Assembly (NCBI GenBank): GCA_964511645.1
Contig: CAZEGV010000001.1
Location: 41,822 to 105,821, forward strand
DNA from: CAZEGV01 sp964511645
GTDB taxonomy: Bacteria; Bacteroidota; Bacteroidia; Cytophagales; JAAEPT01
DNA length: 64,000 bases
Direction of reading: 5' to 3'
A program made the position numbers and the translations under genes. Of the stretch, positions 45,857 to 55,339 are shown one piece after another. Positions within the stretch are counted from its first letter, which is position 1. Each line of letters begins with the position of its first letter. The notes beneath the pieces were generated by a model. That model was not told where the DNA came from. It saw nothing but the letters and a program-made list of their open reading frames with translations, and did no database searches.

Positions 45857-47062
45857 TTACTCAAACTTTATTGATTTTATAGGAGATACAGCTCCTATAA
45901 TCAGCATTGGTACAAAAACAATCGCTGAAACAAGAAGCACGACTGAAACATTAAGCAACAAAAACACCTCCCAAGACCACAAGATAGGTACACTATCCAT
46001 ATAATACGTAGCTGGATCTAATGGTATAATATGAAAATGAATTTGAATCAAACAAAACATTCCTGCAATTAGGTTACCTATTAGCAACCCCTTGAAGGTA
46101 ATACGCAACACTACAAACAAAAATATTTTGCGTAAAGAAGAATTAGTTAAACCATAAGATTTAAGCACTCCAATCATACTAGATCTCTCAATGATAAGAA
46201 TAAGTACAATAGACATGATATTAAGAAATACAACCGCTATCACAATGATAATTAGATAATTGACATTAATAGCCAGTATCTTGAGCCAATCAAATAAAGC
46301 CAAATACTCATTTTTAATATTAATCGTTACAGTATCATAATCTGTCATATCATTAATCAAGCTCTCAGCTTGTTCCAACTCTATGCCTTCTTTTAAGGAA
46401 ATCTTAATACCTTCTACCTTATTTGAATCCCATCGGTACAATCTACGCACCATATTAAGATCACCTATTACCCGTTTTTGATCTACTTCTTCTATATCTG
46501 TACGATAAATTCCTTTTACATGAAGCCAACGATGTCTTATTTTTTTATTTGATAAAATATTAAACAAGACCCTATCACCTAATTTAATACCTAATCGATT
46601 AGCCAGATGTGTACTCACCAAAATCTCAGATTTGTCTTTAAAAGACAAAAAATCTCCCTCAAAGTAGTTAGACATGAACTTATCTTTATCAAAAGTAGTA
46701 TCCACTCCAAATAAAGCAATTCCTTCTATTTCTTCATTTGATTGAAGTATTCCTAATACTGTACCGTAAGAATAAAATTTTTCTACTATTGGTAGGTTGA
46801 TTACGTCCCTTAGGTTTTTACTTGACAAAGAGAGCGGATCAGTCAATTTAAAATGATCGATTTTGGTAACCGTAATATCTGCATCAAAGTTATAAACCTT
46901 ATCAATAATGGTTTTTTTGAAACCAAAAAATATAGCTATTGTTACAATCAGGATAATTATCCCCAAACTAATGCTGATAACAGCCAAATTAGACGCTATT
47001 CTTGAAAAAGAACCCCGTTGTGCAAAACGAATTCGCTTAGCGATGTAATAAGATACATTCAA
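45857..47062 (-). CDS. LolE/LolC-type ABC permease
   Basis: The 401-residue protein has an N-terminal membrane segment (LAVISISLGIIILIVTIAIFFGF), a large periplasmic (MacB-PCD-like) domain and three C-terminal segments, the layout of LolC/LolE/FtsX permeases. In the family these extract lipoproteins from the inner membrane for outer-membrane sorting. The partner ATPase LolD is not in this window. Divergent to the NamZ-like gene; 55 bp lies between them. Confidence 0.87.
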   Translation of the reverse strand: MNVSYYIAKRIRFAQRGSFSRIASNLAVISISLGIIILIVTIAIFFGFKKTIIDKVYNFDADITVTKIDHFKLTDPLSLSSKNLRDVINLPIVEKFYSYGTVLGILQSNEEIEGIALFGVDTTFDKDKFMSNYFEGDFLSFKDKSEILVSTHLANRLGIKLGDRVLFNILSNKKIRHRWLHVKGIYRTDIEEVDQKRVIGDLNMVRRLYRWDSNKVEGIKISLKEGIELEQAESLINDMTDYDTVTINIKNEYLALFDWLKILAINVNYLIIIVIAVVFLNIMSIVLILIIERSSMIGVLKSYGLTNSSLRKIFLFVVLRITFKGLLIGNLIAGMFCLIQIHFHIIPLDPATYYMDSVPILWSWEVFLLLNVSVVLLVSAIVFVPMLIIGAVSPIKSIKFE

Positions 47063-47117
47063 TTCCGTAAATTAGCTTTTTAATATAACCATTAATCTCA
47101 ATTCGCTAAGATACAAA

Positions 47118-48341
47118 GTGAAAAGTACAATACTGAATATCGGGTTTATAATATTTATGATTAGTTGCTCATCTACTCCCAAACCAGTAGATAAACAAGT
47201 ATTTACAGATAGTGACTCAACAAAGATTAGTCCCAAAATAGAAGTTGGTGCAGAACAAACCAATCAATACTTACCCTTATTGAAAGATAAAAATATTGCT
47301 TTAGTTGTAAACCCTACTAGCAGAATCAAAAACAGCCATTTAGTAGACAGTTTACTCTCTTTAGGCATTCACATTAAAGTTATTTTTGCTCCAGAACATG
47401 GTTTTAGAGGTGATGCAGATGCTGGAGAACATATCAAAAATGGTAAAGATTCCAAAACAGGTCTACCCATTATTTCTCTCTACGGAAAAAACAAAAAACC
47501 TGACCCTAGTCAGCTAAAAAACGTAGACATTATTGTTTTTGACATTCAAGATGTAGGAGTACGGTTCTATACATACATCAGTACAATGCATTATGTAATG
47601 GAGGCTTGCGCCGAACAAAACAAAAAAATGATTATCCTCGACCGCCCTAACCCTAACGGGGATATAGTTGCAGGACCAATACTAGACACGAGCAAATACC
47701 GCTCTTTTGTAGGTATGCATCCTATTCCAATCGTACACGGGTGTACCGTAGGTGAACTTGCTAATATGATTAACGGCGAATCTTGGCTTAAAAATGGAAT
47801 AAAATGTAATTTAACTATTATCCCTTGTAAAAATTACACACATCAAACTCCATATTCTCTCCCAGTCAAACCTTCTCCCAACTTAAATAACGACACCAGT
47901 ATCCGCATCTATCCTTCTCTATGCTTGCTAGAACCCACAGACGTAAGCATAGGAAGAGGCACGTATAACCCCTTTACCGTATTAGGAATTCCTTATACAA
48001 TAGATAGTAATATTAATTATACTTTTACTCCAAAATCTATAATTGGAATGTCTAAATATCCAAAACACAAAAATAAAACTTGCTATGGGTATCAAGCCAT
48101 ACAACTTGATACAACATTATTAACTAAATCATTCAGCCCTATCCCTTTTCAATATTATTATCAATTGTATAAAACTGAAGGGAAAGAAAAAGATTTCATT
48201 ACTTCATTACAATTTTTAAAACAATTGATTGGAAATGATTTATATTTAGAATACCTAAAAGATAAAAACTCCCCTTACCCACATGGTGAGATTAACAACT
48301 ATATTTTATTGAGACGAAAATACTTACTGTATCCAAAATGA
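47118..48341 (+). CDS. DUF1343 / NamZ-like exo-beta-N-acetylmuramidase lipoprotein
   Basis: The 407-residue lipoprotein (GTG start, lipobox MISC, Cys about residue 17) matches the DUF1343 family, characterised as NamZ (GH171), which removes N-acetylmuramic acid from non-reducing ends during peptidoglycan recycling. Motifs: VNPTSRIKNSHLVDSL, FAPEHGFRGDADAGE, IVFDIQDVGVRFYTYIST, DRPNPNGDIVAGP. The stop overlaps the start of fmt (ATGA), so it heads an operon with fmt, folA and a small membrane protein. Confidence 0.9.
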   Translation: MKSTILNIGFIIFMISCSSTPKPVDKQVFTDSDSTKISPKIEVGAEQTNQYLPLLKDKNIALVVNPTSRIKNSHLVDSLLSLGIHIKVIFAPEHGFRGDADAGEHIKNGKDSKTGLPIISLYGKNKKPDPSQLKNVDIIVFDIQDVGVRFYTYISTMHYVMEACAEQNKKMIILDRPNPNGDIVAGPILDTSKYRSFVGMHPIPIVHGCTVGELANMINGESWLKNGIKCNLTIIPCKNYTHQTPYSLPVKPSPNLNNDTSIRIYPSLCLLEPTDVSIGRGTYNPFTVLGIPYTIDSNINYTFTPKSIIGMSKYPKHKNKTCYGYQAIQLDTTLLTKSFSPIPFQYYYQLYKTEGKEKDFITSLQFLKQLIGNDLYLEYLKDKNSPYPHGEINNYILLRRKYLLYPK

Positions 48342-49240
48342 AAGATTTGAAAATTATATATATGGGAACTCCTGAGTTTGCCGTCCCCCCACTAGATAAG
48401 CTAGTAAAAGAAGGTTACAACATTGTAGGAGTTATCACAGCGCCCGACAAACCCGCAGGAAGAGGTCGTAAACTCAGTAAATCGGCAGTAAAAGAATGTG
48501 CCGAAAAACATAATCTAAACATCTTACAACCTACAAAACTAAAAGACCCTCAATTTATAGACAAATTAAAATCACTCAATGCCAATTTACAAATAGTAGT
48601 CGCATTTAGAATGCTCCCCGAAATTGTTTGGAATATGCCAGAAATAGGTACTTTTAACCTACACGGATCACTACTACCCAAGTATAGAGGTGCCGCACCC
48701 ATCAATTGGGCAATAATCAATGGAGAAAAAGAAACAGGCTTAACTACATTTTTCTTACAACACAAAATAGATACTGGAGATGTTATCATGCAAGAGCGAG
48801 AACCTATCTTAGCAGAAGACAATGTAGGAACACTCTATGAGCGACTTATGAACAAAGGAGCTGACCTAGTACTCAAAACAGTGCAAAAGGTTGAGAGAGG
48901 CGATGTAAACACCTTCAAACAAGAAGGATCAATCATCCACGCACCCAAGATATTTAAAGAAACTTGTGAAATTGATTGGTCAAAAGATAGTCAAGAAGTG
49001 CACAACTTCATTAGAGGACTTAGCCCATACCCTGCAGCTTGGACAGTTATTAACGGAAAAACACATAAAATATTTGCGGCAAGCATAGATAACACTAATA
49101 CTAAACAAGCAATGGAAAGCGATAATAAAACATATATTCGCTTCAAAACAGCTAATGGAAGCATCTTAATACAAGAATTACAAGCACAGGGGAAAAAACG
49201 AATGAAAACAGAAGAATACCTAAGAGGAAATAAATTATGA
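48338..49240 (+). CDS. fmt: Methionyl-tRNA formyltransferase
   Basis: The 300-residue enzyme formylates Met-tRNA-fMet for initiation. It has the tetrahydrofolate-binding signature FNLHGSLLPKYRGAAPINWAI (Asn-His) and THIQ-like TGDVIMQEREP. The length (300) is normal. It overlaps the muramidase gene at ATGA and folA at ATGA too, so translation is coupled. Pairing with folA fits shared use of folate. Confidence 0.95.
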   Translation: MKDLKIIYMGTPEFAVPPLDKLVKEGYNIVGVITAPDKPAGRGRKLSKSAVKECAEKHNLNILQPTKLKDPQFIDKLKSLNANLQIVVAFRMLPEIVWNMPEIGTFNLHGSLLPKYRGAAPINWAIINGEKETGLTTFFLQHKIDTGDVIMQEREPILAEDNVGTLYERLMNKGADLVLKTVQKVERGDVNTFKQEGSIIHAPKIFKETCEIDWSKDSQEVHNFIRGLSPYPAAWTVINGKTHKIFAASIDNTNTKQAMESDNKTYIRFKTANGSILIQELQAQGKKRMKTEEYLRGNKL

Positions 49241-49746
49241 TTATATCACACATTGTAGCCATAGCTAACGAAAACGCCATCGGACAAAATAAAGACTTAT
49301 TATTCAGACTTTCTGCCGATATGAAGCTATTTAAATCACTCACAACAGGGCATCACATTCTAATGGGGCGTAAAAACTACGAGAGTATTGGTCGAGCACT
49401 CCCTAACCGTACTTCCATCATCATTACCCGCAATCCTGACCACAAAGAGGAAGGGTGTCACAGTTTTACTTCTATTGAAGATGGTATCGCTTTCGCTAAA
49501 AAAAATGGAGAAACCGAGCTATTCATCATTGGTGGTGGGGAAATTTACAAACAAACTTTCTCGTTAATAGACAAGTTGTACCTCAGCAAGGTAAATGAAA
49601 CGTTTGAAAAGGCTGACACTTTTTATCCCAATATAAACTTTGACAATTGGAAGATAATCGAAAGTGAAAAATTCCTTAAAAATGAAAAAAATGAATTTGA
49701 TTTTGAATTTTTCGAATTAGAAAAGAAAACTGACACCGTCAAATAA
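49237..49746 (+). CDS. folA: Dihydrofolate reductase
   Basis: The 169-residue enzyme reduces dihydrofolate with NADPH. It starts ISHIVAIANENAIGQNKDLLFRL, with the conserved HILMGRKNYESIG and IIGGGEIYKQ. Standard length for bacterial DHFR. It overlaps fmt (ATGA) and ends one base into the next gene (TAATG). Confidence 0.95.
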   Translation: MIISHIVAIANENAIGQNKDLLFRLSADMKLFKSLTTGHHILMGRKNYESIGRALPNRTSIIITRNPDHKEEGCHSFTSIEDGIAFAKKNGETELFIIGGGEIYKQTFSLIDKLYLSKVNETFEKADTFYPNINFDNWKIIESEKFLKNEKNEFDFEFFELEKKTDTVK

Positions 49747-50024
49747 TGAGCTATATATTGTCTGTTGTTGCAATTTTTTATACACTCTCTTTTTCAGTAC
49801 TTCAACTGCACACCCAGTTATTATCCAACAATAAACTCCACATACACCTTAGTCTCTCCATTGTTTTAATTTTAATAGGGATAGAATTTTGTAGTGGTGG
49901 TTTTAAATTTTATTCAGCTTTCTCTCCTGTTCTTTTCATAGGGCTGTACAAACTCATCAACTACTATAAAAAACAAAAATTAGTAATGCCTTCTCAGTTT
50001 TTTAAAAACCCTCCACATACTTGA
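49746..50024 (+). CDS. Small membrane protein, unknown
   Basis: The 92-residue product has two or three hydrophobic segments (MSYILSVVAIFYTLSFSVL, LSLSIVLILIGIEF, FSPVLFIGLYKLI) and a short basic tail. It begins on the last base of the folA stop, so it is expressed with folA. No recognised family. Confidence 0.65.
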   Translation: MSYILSVVAIFYTLSFSVLQLHTQLLSNNKLHIHLSLSIVLILIGIEFCSGGFKFYSAFSPVLFIGLYKLINYYKKQKLVMPSQFFKNPPHT

Positions 50025-50356
50025 CTTGACTGGTTCATTTCTTTAAGTATAACAATCGTCTCAATTATGATTCCTTTATACATCGAAAGTATTATTTAAA
50101 ATACTTATCTAATAGATGATTTTTTTAACTTGAGAAAACAAACACATCGTACTGCGTGAGGGGTAGCAGTGGAAATCCTTCCCGTTTTTTTTCGGGAAGA
50201 TTGAGAACGAATGACCCGACATTATCCTCCTTTTTCAGGAGGATAATGGCACGCCCTAATTTATTTTTTAATAATCTCCATCAATTAAAAATGAATTTAA
50301 TCAAAACAAACTAACTAATAGATAAACAGGTAGTTATATCTTAATTACTAAAAATA
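50025..50356. other. Non-coding stretch downstream of the fmt-folA operon
   Basis: No gene is seen in this 332-bp stretch. It holds repeat copy G (50154-50257); the rest is AT-rich with no recognised RNA or hairpin. Confidence 0.6.
50154..50257 (+). repeat. Structured intergenic repeat, copy G
   Basis: GCGTGAGGGGTAGCAGTGG, AAATCCTTCCCG/CGGGAAGATT hairpin, GAACGAATGACCCGAC, hairpin ATCCTCC-TTTTTCA-GGAGGAT, then CACGCCC. The closing pair is GCGTG (50154-50158) with CACGC (50250-50254). Confidence 0.8.
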
Positions 50357-51457
50357 TTAGTATCTTTTTCTAGTCTTTCCAGTTATTAGATAAGTCAAAA
50401 TAGATGACTCAGGGTCATTGGAGATGATATAAATCTTTTTCTTCTGAGTTCCCGTTCTACTCTTACCTGTATAGAATACAAGCTTTACTTTTTTACTTTC
50501 TCCTACCCCTAAGTCAAAGCTAGATTCACTCAATTTCACACAAGGACAAGTAGCATCCAGTTTCCTGATTTTCAAAACAGAGTTTCCAATATTTTTAATC
50601 TCAACCTCCGAATGCAACGTATCTCCCTTTGTCACCAAACCAATATCGAATTCTAAAACGTTTAAGTAAATTTTAGGATCTAGTGACTTGTTCCGATTTT
50701 CTTCAAACCTCTCCAGCACTGTAGCCGACTGCACAAATGTAACAGACTCTTTCATCTCCGAAAACTTAAATTTCACCAAGTCTTTCACAAAACTCCACTC
50801 AGATTTTTTCATCGGATTGTAAGTGATTACCAACTCCGCCTTAGTGCCCGTAGCCACTGTATCAGGGTCAGAACGCAACTCAATATAACTAGGGGTAACT
50901 ACTTCAGACAAAACAATCGATTTCTCATAAGCATTGTAAAAAGGGAAACGACGCTCTACCAAGCTATCATTGTAAATATTCCCAAAGTTAAAAGCATAAT
51001 CCTTAAACAACAGCTTCTCTTTGTCATTCTGAAAATCCTCCAAAGCCAAATCGGGTTCCACATACCCCTTAATTGCCAACTCAAAAGTATCTCGCAAACC
51101 ATACACCGTAATCACCTTATAGAAATCTTCCAAATCATAACTAGGATGAGTAGAAGCCTCATACACAACCAAAACATCTGCCACACTATCAGGAAGAATC
51201 ACCTCATTACTAATCATTGGATCAGTACAACCACACTCCGCACTTACATCCAGTAATTTAAGCGTGTCCTTAGTTATATTTTTCACCCGAAAAACATAAC
51301 TAATATCTCCATCTACCTGCTTAACGTGTCCAAAATCATGCTCTGACTCTACAATCTCAAAATACTTAGACTTCCTTAACTTTATATCTTCTTGAGAAAA
51401 CCCACTCAACGATATGGAAATCATTAAAAAAACTACTATATATTCAAAATTCCTCAT
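50357..51457 (-). CDS. DUF1573 exported protein
   Basis: The 366-residue protein has a signal peptide (to SGFSQE) and several immunoglobulin-like DUF1573 modules. The first is EHDFGHVKQVDGDISYVFRV with AECGCTDP, and a later one is EFDIGLVTKGDTLHSEVEI with TCPCVKLS; the paired Cys in AECGCT and ATCPC are typical. The role in the periplasm is unknown. It lies between repeat copies G and H. Confidence 0.88.
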   Translation of the reverse strand: MRNFEYIVVFLMISISLSGFSQEDIKLRKSKYFEIVESEHDFGHVKQVDGDISYVFRVKNITKDTLKLLDVSAECGCTDPMISNEVILPDSVADVLVVYEASTHPSYDLEDFYKVITVYGLRDTFELAIKGYVEPDLALEDFQNDKEKLLFKDYAFNFGNIYNDSLVERRFPFYNAYEKSIVLSEVVTPSYIELRSDPDTVATGTKAELVITYNPMKKSEWSFVKDLVKFKFSEMKESVTFVQSATVLERFEENRNKSLDPKIYLNVLEFDIGLVTKGDTLHSEVEIKNIGNSVLKIRKLDATCPCVKLSESSFDLGVGESKKVKLVFYTGKSRTGTQKKKIYIISNDPESSILTYLITGKTRKRY

Positions 51458-51484
51458 AATTATTTTTTATTGTTTTTATTTTTA

Positions 51485-51627
51485 GGGCGTCCCTACGGTC
51501 GGGCTATTTGCTATATCTTTTCTTTATCCAGTCTCACAGTACAAATCTTATTTCAATCGACTCCTTAACAGAAACAACGCAATAAAATGAAACAAAAGAA
51601 AAGGATGCTGCTACTATCCCTACGCCT
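51485..51627 (-). repeat. Structured intergenic repeat, copy H
   Basis: On the minus strand: GGCGTAGGGATAGTAGCAG, ATCCTTTTCTTT pairing with AAAGAAAAGAT, AAATAGCCCGACC, GTAGGGACGCC. The closing pair is GGCGT with ACGCC. Its 5' end (minus strand) lies 54 bp beyond the end of the transposase remnant. Confidence 0.8.
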
Positions 51628-51680
51628 CCTTACCTATGGACATCATACCAAAAGTATTAATATTTATTTTATTTACAATA

Positions 51681-51935
51681 CTACTTCAACTTATCTTGCT
51701 CCCACTTCTCAGGGTTATTCTTTATATATTCCAAAATATTATAATGAAATTTCTCGTTTCTAATGACATGTTCCCAATAATTTCGTTGCCACAACTTCCC
51801 ATGAAATGGTCTTCACTCCTTGTCCTTAACTCCTCTAATGTATTCTACTATCGTAATGGTTATATGCACCAATAACATCTCCTACTGTCTTTTGGCTGAT
51901 TTCTGGCGATTCTTCCCCACTCAATATTTTCGCTT
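51681..51935 (-). pseudogene. Remnant of REP-associated tyrosine transposase (RAYT, Y1/IS200-like)
   Basis: Read on the minus strand, ESPEISQKTVGDVIGAY, then after a frameshift YIRGVKDKE, then an in-frame TGA (Trp expected), then RPFHGKLWQRNYWEHVIRNE and EYIKNNPEKWEQDKLK before TAG. This is the C-terminal third of a Y1 transposase of the RAYT type (the conserved LWQRNYWEH and NNPEKW motifs), with the N-terminus and catalytic HUH motif absent. It is decayed and inactive. It lies beside copy H of the intergenic repeat. Confidence 0.8.
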
Positions 51936-52087
51936 GCACCTTTCATACTTACAAGATTAACACCAATTATAATTCTACTCAAAACCTATCGTTAAACAAT
52001 AACATAAGTCTGATACTTAATAACATTCACAAAAAAAGCCACCACTACTTTCGTAATGATGGCTTATCTATATAAATATTTTTTTAC
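51936..52087. other. Non-coding stretch upstream of the pspA 3' end
   Basis: No gene is visible between the transposase remnant and the end of pspA. AAAAAAGCCACCACTACTTTCG...GATGGCTT near 52032-52068 may form a weak terminator for pspA. Confidence 0.4.
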
Positions 52088-52789
52088 CTACTTCACCTTA
52101 GCCTTTAGAGCCATCAATTCATCCGATAAATCATCTACTTCTGAATCAATCACCGCTTTGTTGATTTCTTCATCTATAGACCTACTTTCATTAGCGATAT
52201 CAGCATACGATTCAGCCAAAGCTTCTTCTTCCGAAACTTTAGTTTTCATTTTTTCCAATAAAGAGACCGTACTTGAAGAATCAATATCAGCCATTTGTTT
52301 ATTAATATTTTTCGTTGCCCTAGCCACTTTAGCTCTTGCCTTCAATGTTTTTAATTCATTTTCCCATTTTGCAATATTTCCTCTTAATCGCTTTACGCTA
52401 CTGTCTAATTTTTCTACGGCGGCATCTTGTCGAACTTGGTCTGTAAGTGCTCTTTCGCTTTGAGCTAAACATTCTTTTTTTCTCGCCAAAGATTCAGTTG
52501 CTAATCTATCAGCTTCACCAGCATCCAAGTCACCATCCTGCCCTCTTTTAATAATTATAATTGCTTTTTTCTCATAATCTTCTGCCTTCATTTTGTATTC
52601 AGCAGATTCATTCCTAGACCTAATGGCTAGTGCTTTTACTTCCGCCAAAGCGTGTAAGGCCTTATCTAAGTCCTTTTTAAGATCTCTAACACCTTGCTCT
52701 GTTAGTTTTATTGGGTCTTCTAAATAATCTAAAGCTGCATTTGCTTCTGCTTGTCCAATTTTAAATAGTCTTTTAAAGAAATTCATCAT
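52088..52789 (-). CDS. pspA: PspA/IM30 family protein
   Basis: The 233-residue protein is almost fully helical coiled coil, as in PspA/IM30/Vipp1 (KRLFKIGQAEANAALDYLED, LTEQGVRDLKKDLDKALHAL). These ESCRT-III-like proteins coat and repair the inner membrane under stress. It follows the YbjN-like gene at 27 bp; the pair is probably one operon. No pspF or pspBC gene is nearby. Confidence 0.88.
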   Translation of the reverse strand: MMNFFKRLFKIGQAEANAALDYLEDPIKLTEQGVRDLKKDLDKALHALAEVKALAIRSRNESAEYKMKAEDYEKKAIIIIKRGQDGDLDAGEADRLATESLARKKECLAQSERALTDQVRQDAAVEKLDSSVKRLRGNIAKWENELKTLKARAKVARATKNINKQMADIDSSSTVSLLEKMKTKVSEEEALAESYADIANESRSIDEEINKAVIDSEVDDLSDELMALKAKVK

Positions 52790-52816
52790 GTTTTATTTTA
52801 GTTTAGTTTTTATTGA

Positions 52817-53233
52817 TTAATGTAAATGCGAGAATTTTATTAAATCATCCGAATACTCACTCAATAGTAAGCCCAAAGAATTAATTGTACCTTCTATTTC
52901 ATTTTTACCCAAATTATGAAGCTGTAAAGTATCCCTAAAAATCACTCGTCTACCAGTTTCGTCTAACACAAATGCCCCGTGTATGATGTCTCTATTTTTC
53001 TTTAGTAAAGATTGGAGTATTTCCACGGAATCTACCTGACATTCAAATATAAATTGCTCAAATATCAAAAGAGGGTCAGCAACTCCCAGTACAAGATTAT
53101 TAAGTCCTGAGGAAACGTCATTCACCACCATAGTACCTGAATCAACATCTTCATGAGAAATATCATAACCTAAATCTAACAGACAATCTCTTACTTTAGA
53201 AAACTCTTCACTCATACCTACAAGGTTTTTCAT
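52817..53233 (-). CDS. YbjN-like / secretion-chaperone-fold protein
   Basis: The 138-residue protein starts MKNLVGMSEEFSKVRDCLLD and has the alpha/beta pattern of YbjN/type III chaperone-like folds (FDLGYDISHEDVDSGTMVV-like strand-turn pattern, GAFVLDETGRRVIFRD). Such genes often accompany pspA in Bacteroidota. It may bind PspA or a client protein; this is inference from position. Confidence 0.6.
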   Translation of the reverse strand: MKNLVGMSEEFSKVRDCLLDLGYDISHEDVDSGTMVVNDVSSGLNNLVLGVADPLLIFEQFIFECQVDSVEILQSLLKKNRDIIHGAFVLDETGRRVIFRDTLQLHNLGKNEIEGTINSLGLLLSEYSDDLIKFSHLH

Positions 53234-53363
53234 TAATCAATGTCAATTTAAAGTATTTATACGAATTTTACTAGCCATTTTTATTGTCATTCTGTATATT
53301 TACTATACAAGTATAACAAAAATAGGTAATAAAGCCAAAAGTATTGTCATAAAATTTGATAAG

Positions 53364-54131
53364 ATGTCTCTAATAGGTAAAAATATTAAAAAAATACGGG
53401 CAGTAAAAAAGTTAAATCAAACTCAATTCGCTTCTCTATTTAATCTAAAAAGAACAAGTGTAGGGGCTTATGAAGAAGGGAGGGCTGAACCTAAAATTAA
53501 CACGCTTATCAAAATAGCCAATTATTTTAGCCTATCTATAAATACCCTACTCACAAAAGAACTAACGGTAAATAACTTATCTCAATTTGACGAAGTTGGT
53601 GAAAGAAAAGTAGAATCTAGTCCAAAATCAAAAAAAAACAACGGTAGTACTCCTTTTATCAATCGCAACAATTCCTTAAACTACACTAACCATTACAAAG
53701 AACTTAACTTTATCCAAAACTTACCAAGTGTCTCACTCCCTATTAAAGTAAATATAACTAGCCGATCATTTGAACACACGGGAGATGCCATGGTTAATAA
53801 TAATATTGGAATTAAAGATGGGGACATCATCGTGGGGTTAATTGTTAGTGAGCAGAGTTGGGAAAAAATTGCACTCGACAATTTATTCATTGTAATATTA
53901 CAAAACAGAATCGTACTGCGTAGAGTTAAAGGGGTCAGTAATTCTCACATCACTCTTAGCCCAGACAACAACTCATACAAAACAGAAACAACACTTTTAA
54001 CAGACATCCATGAGTTATGGAAAGTCATAGGTGTTTACAGCACTCACCTCTCTAATCCTAGTCAATCCGAAAATAGGATATCAGACTTGGAACAAAAACT
54101 TAACCTTATTCTAAAAAAAATAGAACCGTAA
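53364..54131 (+). CDS. XRE-type regulator with S24-like domain lacking the catalytic serine
   Basis: The 255-residue protein has an N-terminal HTH (IKKIRAVKKLNQTQFASLFN, LKRTSVGAYEEGRAEP) and a C-terminal LexA/CI-like S24 fold. Where cleavable proteins have GDSM, this one has GDAM (HTGDAMVNNNIGIKDGDIIVG), and the usual Lys position is occupied by Arg (IVLRRVKG). It is therefore unlikely to self-cleave and may respond by another signal. The divergent intergenic region (53234-53363) contains GTATATTTACTATAC, a possible operator. Often found in Flavobacteriales as an isolated gene. Confidence 0.82.
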   Translation: MSLIGKNIKKIRAVKKLNQTQFASLFNLKRTSVGAYEEGRAEPKINTLIKIANYFSLSINTLLTKELTVNNLSQFDEVGERKVESSPKSKKNNGSTPFINRNNSLNYTNHYKELNFIQNLPSVSLPIKVNITSRSFEHTGDAMVNNNIGIKDGDIIVGLIVSEQSWEKIALDNLFIVILQNRIVLRRVKGVSNSHITLSPDNNSYKTETTLLTDIHELWKVIGVYSTHLSNPSQSENRISDLEQKLNLILKKIEP

Positions 54132-54132
54132 G

Positions 54133-54939
54133 ATGCACATACAAGGACACAGAGGATGTAGAGGGTTAATCCCAGAAAACACGATAGAAGGATTTATAAA
54201 AACTATAGAACTAGGTTGTGACGGATTGGAGCTAGATGTTGTAGTAGCTAAGGATAAATCTCTCATCGTATCTCACGACCCCTGGATGAAAGCTAGTTTA
54301 TGCATTAATATAAATGGGGGAGTAATTCCTGAGAAAGAGGAGAAAACACACAATATATACGAAATGACTCCTGATGAAATTGCCCTATATGACTGCGGTT
54401 CATTAACTCAAGATAATTTTCCTAATCAACTCAACACCCAACACTACAAACCAACTTTACAAGAAGTCTTTAACAAAACATTAAGCCTAACACCTCCCGA
54501 GTTTACATACAATATAGAAATAAAATCAGAGAGAGAGTGGTACGGGGAATTTCAACCTGATCTCAGCGAATATGCCGAAATTATTCTCAAAGCAATTGAA
54601 CCTCTCAAAAAAAGGAAGCAATCTTACATTCTACAATCTTTTGACACTGCCCTACTTAACAAACTACATCAACTAGACCCAACAGAGAGCTACGGTTTAC
54701 TAGTAGAGAACAAAAAACCAGTTCAATCTCTTGAACACCTACACTTTACTCCTACCTATCTTAACCCCGAGCATATTTTATTAACTAGCGATATAGTAAG
54801 ACAAACTCATCAAGCTGGATTAAAAATTATTTCGTGGACGGTTAATGATTTTTCAGACTTTCAAAGATGTAAAGACTTAGATATTTACGGAATCATTACT
54901 GATTACCCTAATCACTTTATCACTAGCAACAAAGTATAA
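54133..54939 (+). CDS. Glycerophosphodiester phosphodiesterase family protein
   Basis: The 268-residue protein has the GDPD active-site signature HRGCRGLIPENTIEGF, GLELDVVVAKDKSLIVSHDP and the later YNIEIKSE and ISWTVNDF. It hydrolyses glycerophosphodiesters to glycerol-3-phosphate and an alcohol. It has no signal peptide and follows the regulator gene by one base, so they may be co-expressed. Confidence 0.92.
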   Translation: MHIQGHRGCRGLIPENTIEGFIKTIELGCDGLELDVVVAKDKSLIVSHDPWMKASLCININGGVIPEKEEKTHNIYEMTPDEIALYDCGSLTQDNFPNQLNTQHYKPTLQEVFNKTLSLTPPEFTYNIEIKSEREWYGEFQPDLSEYAEIILKAIEPLKKRKQSYILQSFDTALLNKLHQLDPTESYGLLVENKKPVQSLEHLHFTPTYLNPEHILLTSDIVRQTHQAGLKIISWTVNDFSDFQRCKDLDIYGIITDYPNHFITSNKV

Positions 54940-54940
54940 A

Positions 54941-54970
54941 AAAAGCCATTCGAATTAACGAATGGCTTAA
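54941..54970. terminator. Bidirectional terminator between GDPD and rplT
   Basis: AAGCCATTCG and CGAATGGCTT pair around AATTAA with flanking A and T runs. It ends both converging operons. Confidence 0.88.
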
Positions 54971-54994
54971 ATAAATAGCGATTATTAAATTGTT

Positions 54995-55339
54995 TTATTT
55001 TACTTTGTCTACTACCGCCTTGAATGCTTCAGGGTGGTTAAGTGCAAGGTCAGCTAAAGCTTTACGGTTAAGCTCTACTCCTGCTTGTGATAATTTCCCT
55101 GCTAACTGAGAGTAAGAGATGCCATTTTGGCGTGCACCAGCATTAATACGCTGAATCCACAAAGCTCTCATTTCTCTTTTCTTATTGCGTCTATCTCTAT
55201 ATGAGTAAACTAATCCTTTTTCGACAGCATTTTTTGCTACTGTCCATACATTTTTTCTACGTCCAAAGTATCCTTTGGCAAGCTTCATTACCTTTTTACG
55301 GCGAGCTCTCGAAGCTACATGATTGACTGATCTAGGCAT
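54995..55339 (-). CDS. rplT: 50S ribosomal protein L20
   Basis: The 114-residue highly basic protein ([40 protein letters not shown]) matches L20 in sequence and length. L20 binds 23S rRNA early in assembly. It is the last gene of thrS-infC-rpmI-rplT. Confidence 0.97.
   Translation of the reverse strand: MPRSVNHVASRARRKKVMKLAKGYFGRRKNVWTVAKNAVEKGLVYSYRDRRNKKREMRALWIQRINAGARQNGISYSQLAGKLSQAGVELNRKALADLALNHPEAFKAVVDKVK

Noticed and set aside
51636..51875. Plus-strand open frame of 79 codons with hydrophobic residues
   Set aside because: It is the mirror of a decayed RAYT transposase on the minus strand, which accounts for its composition.
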